From Romboutsia lituseburensis DSM 797 (lineage in GTDB: Bacteria > Bacillota > Clostridia > Peptostreptococcales > Peptostreptococcaceae): a DNA stretch of 64,000 nucleotides. This document shows positions 54,997-62,483 of this stretch, piece by piece. The notes beneath the pieces are model-generated. The model worked only from the letters and a program-made list of their open reading frames with translations, did not search any database and was not told the DNA's origin. The DNA is taken from contig NZ_FNGW01000002.1 of NCBI RefSeq assembly GCF_900103615.1, positions 496,001 through 560,000 on the forward strand, given 5' to 3'. Made by a program: the position numbers and the translations under genes. Within the stretch, counting starts at the first letter, position 1. Every line of letters starts with the position of its first letter.

Positions 54997-55668
54997 ATGA
55001 CTTCTTTTGATTCAAATAGATATAGAAAAATAGCATTTTATTATAAAGATTTAGGAGAAAAAAAACTTTTAAAAAAATCTGTATCTAATCTTAATATAGA
55101 TAAAAGAGTTTTTCTTTATTACTCTAAATATAGCAACGTGCCAATATGTGCATTACCTAGGATAAAATTTGTTTTATCTTCTAGATCTGGTTTTTTATCA
55201 TTTTGCTATAATTTTTTTACATTTGTGAACTCTAATGAAAATTGCATAATTATAAGTCCTTCTTCTATATCATCTATAGCTAAATTTGTTATTTCTCATG
55301 AAGTTGGTCATATACTTGATCCAGATATCTATAAGTCAAAAGAAGAATATACTGTAATTTTATCCAATCTTATTGATAAACTAGTCGAATATAATATTGA
55401 TATAGATACAAATGACTTTCACAAAGGAAATATACCTATAGAATTAGAGTCTTGTGTAATTGATCTTAAAAAAAATTTAATAAATAGAGAATCTAAAGCA
55501 TGGGATATTGCTAAAACTATAGTTGATTTTGAAAACCCTAAGGAAGAGTTTTTGTTTAATAAAATGAAAGAATATGCATTAGCTACTTATAATTTTGGAA
55601 ATCTTAAAAATATTGTTAAGGAGCACCATCTGGATATTTTCTTTAAACGTAGACAGTATTCAGCTTAA
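54997..55668 (+). CDS. Putative zinc metallopeptidase-like protein (HExxH)
   Basis: The 223-residue protein contains a zincin motif, FVISHEVGHILDPD (near 101-114), followed at about 55 residues by RESKAWDIAKTI, whose glutamate could be the third ligand, as in the ImmA/IrrE (M78) family where ExEAxxFA follows. Overall similarity to ImmA is weak and there is no DNA-binding domain. There is no signal peptide, so it should be cytoplasmic. Function unknown. AAGGCGG is well placed before the ATG. It stands alone between polC and the corrinoid cluster, facing the latter. Confidence 0.72.
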   Translation: MTSFDSNRYRKIAFYYKDLGEKKLLKKSVSNLNIDKRVFLYYSKYSNVPICALPRIKFVLSSRSGFLSFCYNFFTFVNSNENCIIISPSSISSIAKFVISHEVGHILDPDIYKSKEEYTVILSNLIDKLVEYNIDIDTNDFHKGNIPIELESCVIDLKKNLINRESKAWDIAKTIVDFENPKEEFLFNKMKEYALATYNFGNLKNIVKEHHLDIFFKRRQYSA

Positions 55669-55673
55669 ATCCG

Positions 55674-55727
55674 CTAAAAAAAGTGTCTCAATTAATGATT
55701 AAAATCATTGTGAGACACTTTTTTTAG
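55674..55727. terminator. Bidirectional terminator at the end of the corrinoid cluster
   Basis: Seventeen-base arms (55674-55690 and 55711-55727), extended by ATGAT/ATCAT near the loop, separate the convergent zincin-like gene and the corrinoid operon. The stop codon of the last methyltransferase gene overlaps it. Confidence 0.9.
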
Positions 55728-56596
55728 TTAATTTTAATTTTATAAATTATAGACTCTTCTAATATATAAGGAGTTTTTTTCATACAATTATGACCAATAA
55801 AAATATTATTTTTATTTTTAGTTTCTAATAAATTATATATAGCCTCTCCATATCTTAAATCTAAATTATAACTAATCTCTTCAACTTCTAAGTTTTTATA
55901 GCTTTGCAAGCTTGTAGAGACCTTCCCACAAAGATGTATTACACTACTCTCTATAGAGTTATCTAGTTTCTCTAGAGTCCTTATTGTTGTATTTCCTACT
56001 ATTTCTTTATATACTTTAGGACCTACTATTTCAATCGATGACATTGGGTCACTATAAGAAATTATATCTACTTTATTTTCTATTGCCTTTTTCACATATT
56101 TAACTATATTATTTTCTATTTTATTAAGAATATTTTCTACAGTAGATTTATCTTTTCTTAAAGCTTTATAAATATATTTAGAATCTATTAATAAAGATAA
56201 AATTGTAAAAGGGCCGCATACATTCAATACTACTATTTCTCCTTTATTTTTTAAAATAGAAATAGAATCTAAAACTTCTTTAATTCTTCCTCTTTCTAAG
56301 TTTATGTCTTCTATGTCTAATAATTCATTTATATCTTTATATGCATAATTGCTTATTCTAGGGCAGTTTTTTTCATCTCCCAACTTTATATTAGCACCCA
56401 TTGCTTCCGCTTCAACAGTAGTACAAAATGGAACCTTACATATACTATCATTTTTATATAACTTTAAATTTTGTGATACGTAAGCTATATCTTTTGAATT
56501 TGTATGTAAATCTGGAAATTTCAAATGTGTATTATCTATAATCTCCATGGGTATGTTTTCATTATCATTTTGATTGCATTTAAATATATTCTTCAT
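55724..56596 (-). CDS. URO-D-fold corrinoid methyltransferase, short form
   Basis: The 290-residue protein is a divergent paralogue of the MtaA-like enzyme at 59447-60466: KVPFCTTVEAEAMGANIK (54-71), LNVCGPFTILSLL and the zinc motif IHLCGK (H221, C223) plus a later cysteine in GHNCM (C271) all align. It lacks the first 50 residues of its relatives, including the RxP...P entry. It should move a methyl group between cobalamin protein and a thiol or other carrier, if active. It is the last gene of the cluster; GGAGAAAG precedes the ATG. The missing N-terminus may mean altered function. Confidence 0.78.
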   Translation of the reverse strand: MKNIFKCNQNDNENIPMEIIDNTHLKFPDLHTNSKDIAYVSQNLKLYKNDSICKVPFCTTVEAEAMGANIKLGDEKNCPRISNYAYKDINELLDIEDINLERGRIKEVLDSISILKNKGEIVVLNVCGPFTILSLLIDSKYIYKALRKDKSTVENILNKIENNIVKYVKKAIENKVDIISYSDPMSSIEIVGPKVYKEIVGNTTIRTLEKLDNSIESSVIHLCGKVSTSLQSYKNLEVEEISYNLDLRYGEAIYNLLETKNKNNIFIGHNCMKKTPYILEESIIYKIKIN

Positions 56597-56681
56597 AGCT
56601 TTCTCCTAATAAAAATTCATTTTGCTAATATTTATAATAAGTTCACCCTTGTTTAAAATTCAATTTAATTAACCCACTGAG

Positions 56682-57629
56682 TTAGCTCCATACTTTATAG
56701 CATCCACGAATTCGTACTTTACTTAAAAGTTTTTTGAGTTTTTCTTTTTCTAGTTTTTTTCCTATAATACATATTTTTGAGTTTGTATCTATATCGCTAT
56801 TACAAATATCTAGGATTCCATTAACATAATTAAATTCAAAAACCTTTCCCGATGAAGTTTTTAAAAAACCTTTTGATCTTATTATTTCACCATATTCTCT
56901 ATTTTTAAAATTATCAAATATCTCCTTCAGTTTCTCTACGTCTTTAATTTTAAAATCAGAAAAAGATACAGTACTTATTTCATTCATACTTAAATCAATA
57001 TTTTTATATTTATCTTCTTTGTTTTTGTATTTTAAAGTATTTAGATTACATTCACTTTTAAGGTTTTTTATTGAGATTTTATCCCAATCTTTAATTAATA
57101 TATTTAAGTTTTTATCTAATTGTTTTAAAGAATCTATAATATTATTTATTTCATTTTGATTTAAATTTTTGGTTTTGCTAAGTAATATTAAATTCGCATT
57201 TAAAAGTTGGTCCTCAAAAAATTCTCCAAAGCTATCTATATAATCAAAATAATTTATAGCATCTAATACAGTTATCAAAGAACTTATTTTACACTTTGCT
57301 TTAATTTCTTCATTGCTAATAATAGATACTATTTCACTTAACATTGCTACTCCTGTTGGCTCTACAATTATCCTTTCAGGATTAAAATCATTAACTACCT
57401 TTAAAATAGTATCTTTAAAATTTAGTTTCATGCTACAGCATATGCATCCATTTTGAAGTTCGATTATTTCAAGTCCATCTTTTTTTATAATATCCTTATC
57501 TATACCGATTTTCCCAAATTCATTTTCTATAACAACTATTTTTTCATTTTTATAAGCTTCTAAATATTTTTTAATTAGCGTTGTCTTTCCCGATCCTAAA
57601 AAACCTGAAATTATATCTAAATTTATCAT
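56682..57629 (-). CDS. G3E-family GTPase (CobW-like)
   Basis: The 315-residue protein has the G3E pattern: P-loop GFLGSGKTT (9-17), IENEFGKIGID (switch), the metal motif GCICCS (C62, C64, C65), EPTGVA and a C-terminal CobW_C-like domain. These GTPases deliver metals or cobalamin to target proteins (for example CobW, MeaB, HypB). Located inside the corrinoid cluster, it likely loads zinc into the URO-D methyltransferases or cobalamin into the corrinoid protein (inference). AAAGGTGA precedes the ATG, overlapping the end of the activator gene by few bases' distance (11-bp gap). Confidence 0.88.
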   Translation of the reverse strand: MINLDIISGFLGSGKTTLIKKYLEAYKNEKIVVIENEFGKIGIDKDIIKKDGLEIIELQNGCICCSMKLNFKDTILKVVNDFNPERIIVEPTGVAMLSEIVSIISNEEIKAKCKISSLITVLDAINYFDYIDSFGEFFEDQLLNANLILLSKTKNLNQNEINNIIDSLKQLDKNLNILIKDWDKISIKNLKSECNLNTLKYKNKEDKYKNIDLSMNEISTVSFSDFKIKDVEKLKEIFDNFKNREYGEIIRSKGFLKTSSGKVFEFNYVNGILDICNSDIDTNSKICIIGKKLEKEKLKKLLSKVRIRGCYKVWS

Positions 57630-57640
57630 TTACTTCACCT

Positions 57641-59434
57641 TTAAAACTTTAAACAATCTGTAAAAAGCCTTTCATATCCTTCTTCTGTTGATAACTCACA
57701 ATAGCTTATATCCCTTGCGATTTTCTCCATCTCATATCTTATATCCTTAGAAAGCAATGTCATTATAGCTCCTGTTTTTGAAGAGTTTCCTATGTACTTA
57801 ATTTTATCTTTAAGCTCTTTAGGTATAATACCTACTCCAACTAAGCTATCAACACTAAGATGCTTACCAAATTGACCTGCAATAATAACTTCATCTAAAC
57901 TTTTTATATCTATATCCATAGTTTTCAATAAAGCATAAAATCCAGATAATATAGCACCCTTAGCTAATTGTACTTGTCTTATATCTTCTTGAGTTATTGC
58001 TAATATTGGATTGTTAATATCTAATATAAATTTTCTCTTTTTATTTTCATCTACTATATTTTCACTCAGATGTTTTAAAGTATCATCACTTTCAATAGAT
58101 TCTCTTTTTTGTATTCTTCCTGTTTTCCCTATAATTTTTAGCCTAGCCATCTCACTTATAGCATCTATTATTCCACTACCACATATCCCTTTTGGTTGTT
58201 TATTTCCTATTACTTTTTTCTCTATTAACTCACCAATTTTTATATTTTCAATAGCTCCATCTCCTGCCCTCATTCCACAGCTTATATTCATTCCTTCTAA
58301 TGCTGGTCCTGCCGCACATGAACATGATGTTAAATTTGATTTTTTTGATAAAACTATCTCCCCATTTGTACCTATATCTATAAATAAAATATTCTTATCT
58401 GTTTTTTGCAAGTCACAAACACAAACCCCTGCTACAATATCAGCACCAATGTAACTTGATACACCAGGTAATAAATAAACTTTACCAAATGAAGATATAT
58501 TTATTCCTAAATCATTTGCATTTATACTCTTACCGCTTAAAAATACAGGTGAATATGGTGCTCTTCCTATTGATTCTGGGTTAATTTTAATAAGTGTATG
58601 CATCATTGTTGTATTTGCTGCTACAGCTAATTCATATATATTTTCTTTGTTTATATTATTTTTTTTACATAGTTTATTTATTAAATCATTTATACAATCT
58701 ATTAATACCTTATTTAATATATCAAGCCCATTTTTATTTATCTTGCAAAAGTTTATTCTTGATAAAACATCTAATCCATATTCTTTTTGAGGATTTATAT
58801 CACTTTCGCAATCAATTTCACATTGTCTATTTAAATCTATAAGAGATGCAACTACTGTTGTTGTTCCTATATCTAAAGCTATTGAGTATAAATGCTCACT
58901 AGTATCTCTACATTCTATTCCTATTAATTTATCATCTAAATATACAACGCTACATTCATCATTTTCAAAAATACTTGGTAAAGCTATTAAAGCTTGATAA
59001 TTATTATTTATTTTTATACCTTCAGAATTTAAAATATCTTCTAACGATAGATTATTTTCTAACGTAGGTTTGTTTAATTTATATACCTTTTTTGTAAGAA
59101 CTGGCGATTTTTTAAAATCAGGCATATATCCTTCTGTCAATATTTTATGTTTTTGTACTTCATTACTTATAAATTCTACTTTTAAATCCTCTTTTGGATA
59201 TACTAAACATCCTAATCTTATATTATTTCTTATTTCTTCTTCATTTAAAAATCTTAATTCTTCTTGCGTCAAATCATTTATATTTCCATCTATTATTTTT
59301 ATTTTGCATTTGCCACAAGTTCCTTTTCCTCCACAGGGACTTTCCATTCCTAAATTATTTTCTTGTATTATACTTAAAAGACTTTTTCCTTGTGTAAATT
59401 TGTATTGTTTATTGTTTATATGTAAATAGCTCAT
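57641..59434 (-). CDS. Reductive activator of corrinoid proteins (RACo-like, ASKHA/DUF4445)
   Basis: The 597-residue protein uses ATP to drive an electron from a 2Fe-2S cluster onto inactive Co(II) cobalamin. N-terminal ferredoxin domain: C34, C40, C43 (ESPCGGKGTCGKCK) and C76. Then a linker and a C-terminal ASKHA ATPase domain with SIALDIGTTTVVASL, IDIGTNGEIVL, CAAGPALEG and GAILSGFYALL. Having 2Fe-2S at the N-terminus, it follows RACo/AcsV rather than the archaeal RamA with C-terminal 4Fe-4S. AAGAGGTA precedes the ATG. It lies between two methyltransferase genes and the GTPase, so it should maintain the corrinoid protein at 60466-61143. Confidence 0.9.
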   Translation of the reverse strand: MSYLHINNKQYKFTQGKSLLSIIQENNLGMESPCGGKGTCGKCKIKIIDGNINDLTQEELRFLNEEEIRNNIRLGCLVYPKEDLKVEFISNEVQKHKILTEGYMPDFKKSPVLTKKVYKLNKPTLENNLSLEDILNSEGIKINNNYQALIALPSIFENDECSVVYLDDKLIGIECRDTSEHLYSIALDIGTTTVVASLIDLNRQCEIDCESDINPQKEYGLDVLSRINFCKINKNGLDILNKVLIDCINDLINKLCKKNNINKENIYELAVAANTTMMHTLIKINPESIGRAPYSPVFLSGKSINANDLGINISSFGKVYLLPGVSSYIGADIVAGVCVCDLQKTDKNILFIDIGTNGEIVLSKKSNLTSCSCAAGPALEGMNISCGMRAGDGAIENIKIGELIEKKVIGNKQPKGICGSGIIDAISEMARLKIIGKTGRIQKRESIESDDTLKHLSENIVDENKKRKFILDINNPILAITQEDIRQVQLAKGAILSGFYALLKTMDIDIKSLDEVIIAGQFGKHLSVDSLVGVGIIPKELKDKIKYIGNSSKTGAIMTLLSKDIRYEMEKIARDISYCELSTEEGYERLFTDCLKF

Positions 59435-59446
59435 ATGTACCTCTTT

Positions 59447-60466
59447 TTAATTACTGTATTGTTTTGCACATTCTACTAAAACTTTTATATTATTTAGTTT
59501 ACTTCTTACCCCTATTCCACAAGCTGGAGATAATATATCTACCCCACTATTTAAGCATTGATTAGAAATATTTTTTAAACTTTCCTCAGTCCCATTTTCA
59601 ATTGCAAATGTGCTCACATTACCCATTATAATTTTTCCATGTACATTTTCAACAACTTGTTTTGCATTTGTTATAGAGTCAAAGCTTATTGCATCACTAT
59701 GTAAATCGTTTAATTCATTATATATACTTTTTAATTTTCCACATATATGTATAATAGTCCCACCTTTTGCATAAGGCTTTAAGTTATCTATTATTTTATT
59801 TAAATATGGAGTTGCAAATTCGTTAAATGTTTTAGCTCCTAATATTTCTCCTGTACCACTTGGATCTGATATTGTTAAAACATCTGCTCCAGCTTGTAAT
59901 TGTGCTTTACCAAATTCTATAAGATTGTCTGTTACAAATTCCATAAATTCATGAGCTTCATTTTTTTTCTTTCTTAGCTCTTTGTAATATGTCATAGGTT
60001 CCATAAGGGAAGATGCTAAACTTACTGGACCTGTTAAGTTGGCTACAATTGGAATATCCTTATTTTTTTCTTTTAAAATTTTTATAGCATCTATTACTGT
60101 TTTTGCTCTTGCCGTATTTACATCAATTTTTTTTAATTCTCTCCAATTTGAAACAGATTCTATTGGGTATTTTACAACTCTAGGCTCAGTAACTTTAGTC
60201 CCCATATATACATCAGCCCCCATGCATTCCGCTTCTACAGTCATACAAAATGGAACTCCAAAATTTTCAAATCCTCCATTTTTATACATTCCTAGTGTTA
60301 AATTTGCCATCATTTGTGAATCACTATGAGCCATTGGCCAAAATACATTTTCAATGTCCATAATATCTTCTACTATCATATTCATCATTCCACCAGGGCA
60401 TATGCATGGTTTTCTATCTACTTTTTCACCTTTTAAAACTTTATATAGTCTTTCTTTTTCAGTCAT
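59447..60466 (-). CDS. URO-D-fold methyltransferase, MtaA/MtbA-like
   Basis: This 339-residue protein belongs to the methylcobamide:thiol methyltransferase branch of the uroporphyrinogen decarboxylase superfamily. RLYKVLKGEKVDRKPCICPG is the typical entry, VPFCMTVEAECMGADVY the substrate-pocket segment, and IIHICGK (H240, C242) with C316 in PACGIGVRS the zinc ligands. It does not decarboxylate uroporphyrinogen. It should transfer the methyl group to or from the corrinoid protein; the other partner is unknown because clostridia lack coenzyme M. Its ATG overlaps the corrinoid stop (TAATG), so the two are translationally coupled. Confidence 0.9.
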   Translation of the reverse strand: MTEKERLYKVLKGEKVDRKPCICPGGMMNMIVEDIMDIENVFWPMAHSDSQMMANLTLGMYKNGGFENFGVPFCMTVEAECMGADVYMGTKVTEPRVVKYPIESVSNWRELKKIDVNTARAKTVIDAIKILKEKNKDIPIVANLTGPVSLASSLMEPMTYYKELRKKKNEAHEFMEFVTDNLIEFGKAQLQAGADVLTISDPSGTGEILGAKTFNEFATPYLNKIIDNLKPYAKGGTIIHICGKLKSIYNELNDLHSDAISFDSITNAKQVVENVHGKIIMGNVSTFAIENGTEESLKNISNQCLNSGVDILSPACGIGVRSKLNNIKVLVECAKQYSN

Positions 60467-61143
60467 TATACCACCTCTTTTACAGTGGCTTTTTTCTTAT
60501 TTATTAATTCTTTTGCAAGCTTAGATGCCTTCGACGCCTCGTGTGCATATCCATCTGCACCTATTTTATTTGCAAAACTTTGAGATATAGGTCCGCCACC
60601 TACCATAACTACAAATTCATCTCTTATATCTTCTTCTTTTAACATATTTATTATTTTTTGCATATTATCCATAGTTGTTGTCATAAGTGTTGATAATCCA
60701 ATTAAATCAGCATCTAGTTCTTTGGCTTTATTTATAAATTCTTCACAAGGAACATCTCTACCTAAATCATATACTTCAAATCCAGATGTCTCTAGCATTA
60801 TCTTAAATAAGTTTTTTCCTATATCGTGAGTATCTCCTTCTACAACTCCAACTACGGCTTTATATGACTCTTTTGTTGAATCTTTTTTTAGATGTGGTTT
60901 TAGTATATTAATGCCTTCATACATAGCGTCTGAACATAATAGAAGCTCTGGTATATAATACTCTTCTTCTTCATATAGCTTACCTGCTTCTTCCATGCCT
61001 GCTGCTAATCCTTTTGATATTCCTTCATATGCTTCAAATTCATTTGCTATATATTCATTTGCTATATCTATTACTTCTTCGTCTTCCATTTCTACAACAC
61101 AACTTGCTAGTTTCTTTAATAGTTCTTCTTTTAAATTTGACAT
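60466..61143 (-). CDS. Corrinoid protein (MtaC/MtbC-like)
   Basis: The 225-residue protein has an N-terminal four-helix cap (about 1-90) and a B12-binding Rossmann domain. The cobalt-ligating histidine is H106 in EGDTHDIGKN (DxHxxG, D104-G109), followed by GLSTLMTTTMDNM and VGGGPISQSFANKIGADGYA. It carries methylcobalamin between substrate- and acceptor-side methyltransferases. It lies between the two large URO-D genes and is coupled to the one downstream. A GGGGA precedes the ATG. Confidence 0.95.
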   Translation of the reverse strand: MSNLKEELLKKLASCVVEMEDEEVIDIANEYIANEFEAYEGISKGLAAGMEEAGKLYEEEEYYIPELLLCSDAMYEGINILKPHLKKDSTKESYKAVVGVVEGDTHDIGKNLFKIMLETSGFEVYDLGRDVPCEEFINKAKELDADLIGLSTLMTTTMDNMQKIINMLKEEDIRDEFVVMVGGGPISQSFANKIGADGYAHEASKASKLAKELINKKKATVKEVV

Positions 61144-61155
61144 TTATATCTCCCC

Positions 61156-62229
61156 TTATAATTCATTTATATTTACTTTACTTGATCCAAATATTCTTGC
61201 TGCATCCATAAGAGCTATTATATTTTTAGGATCCGTTCCTATTGGAACATCACAACCTGTACTTAATACAAATCCCTTTTGGCTATCATGTGCCTTAACT
61301 ATACATTCTCTTGCTTCTTTATATACATCTTCTATACTACCTCTTAACATAGTTTCAACAGGGTCTACATTTCCGATTACACATACTTTATGTCCATATG
61401 CTTCTTTTAACTCACCTATATCATCAACATTATCTAAGCTTAAATTAGATATACCTATGTCTACCATATGCCCCCATACTTTTTTTGTTTTTCCACATAT
61501 ATGAAGAGTTGATCCTCCTCCTGTTCTTTCTATAATCCTATCCATACATCTTTTTAAATATGGTTTAGCAAATTCTTCAAAGTTTTTTGAACTTATCATT
61601 GTACAAGATGCATTTGGCTCTGCAATTCCTGGAGTTAAACCTATATCACAAGCTGCATCTATGTAATTTAAAACGCTCTGAGTTGAAATTTCTAAAAGTT
61701 GATGGGCCATTTCTTTATTTTTAGTTAAATCTCTTAAAAACTTATCTGTTCCTCTTAAAAATGAAGCTACTGTGAAAGGTCCTCCTACTGATGTTCCTAC
61801 GCCGACTTCATTATCTAACTTATCTTTAGTTATTTTAAGTGCTTCTAAAAAATAATGTATTCTACCATCTTTATAAGGATCTATAGGGCTTAATTTTCCT
61901 ATTTCACTATAATCATTTATTGCAGGTCTGTTAATATAAGGTGTGTTATTTAATGGAAACATAACTTCACTTCCCATAGCTTCTGGTATACCTTGAAGGC
62001 CTGGTCCAAAACCTATACTATCTGGTCTAAATGTTTCAAAACTTTTTACAGCTACATCTACAAGCGTATCTATAGAATGATTATAATCATATATTGTATG
62101 ACCAAATGTAGGCGCAACGCTTTCCCCAAGAAAAGGTGAACATGGTATTCTATCAATTGCTTTTCCTTCTCCAAAAGCTTTCATTCTTTCTTTTGGAGTC
62201 ATTTCATCTTTATTTATTATATATTTCAT
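61156..62229 (-). CDS. URO-D-fold methyltransferase, divergent substrate-side type
   Basis: The first gene of the cluster encodes a 357-residue URO-D protein with TPKERMKAFGEGKAIDRIPC, GTSVGGPFTVASFLRGTDKF, the zinc motif LHICGK (H243, C245) and C326 in STGCDVPIGTDP. It is only distantly related to the MtaA-like copies and lacks their VEAE block, reading GIPEAMGSEV instead. Because no MttB or MtaB protein is present, this copy may be the substrate-demethylating enzyme (inference). ATG 62229 follows AGGGGAGA; an in-frame ATG 33 bases upstream has no Shine-Dalgarno. Its promoter is probably at 62273-62301. Confidence 0.88.
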   Translation of the reverse strand: MKYIINKDEMTPKERMKAFGEGKAIDRIPCSPFLGESVAPTFGHTIYDYNHSIDTLVDVAVKSFETFRPDSIGFGPGLQGIPEAMGSEVMFPLNNTPYINRPAINDYSEIGKLSPIDPYKDGRIHYFLEALKITKDKLDNEVGVGTSVGGPFTVASFLRGTDKFLRDLTKNKEMAHQLLEISTQSVLNYIDAACDIGLTPGIAEPNASCTMISSKNFEEFAKPYLKRCMDRIIERTGGGSTLHICGKTKKVWGHMVDIGISNLSLDNVDDIGELKEAYGHKVCVIGNVDPVETMLRGSIEDVYKEARECIVKAHDSQKGFVLSTGCDVPIGTDPKNIIALMDAARIFGSSKVNINEL

Positions 62230-62272
62230 AGATTTCTCCCCTTTTTTTATAAAACGTCTCAATTCAGAGCAT

Positions 62273-62301
62273 ATTTTACAGTATTAGGTATAAATATTCA
62301 A
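62273..62301 (-). promoter_or_regulatory. Possible promoter of the corrinoid methyltransferase operon
   Basis: TTGAAT (62296-62301), 17-bp spacer, TAAAAT (62273-62278) on the minus strand, about 44 bases before the first gene. Confidence 0.45.
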
Positions 62302-62449
62302 ATAGTTATATTCTATAGCATTAGTTGTATATATCAATTATTTCTATACATTTTATTAATACTATAATATATTATCTTTCTCTTAACTTAATAAATGAAA
62401 TACTCTATTTATCATTAATAATACTTTAAAATATTTACTCTACTCAAAT

Positions 62450-62482
62450 AAAAAAGCTAACATTAGATATGTTAGCTTTTTT
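62450..62482 (-). terminator. Terminator of the glucosaminidase gene
   Basis: Perfect 14-bp stem (62450-62463 with 62469-62482, loop TAGAT) with A/T flanks, directly at the stop codon. Confidence 0.9.
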
Positions 62483-62483
62483 A

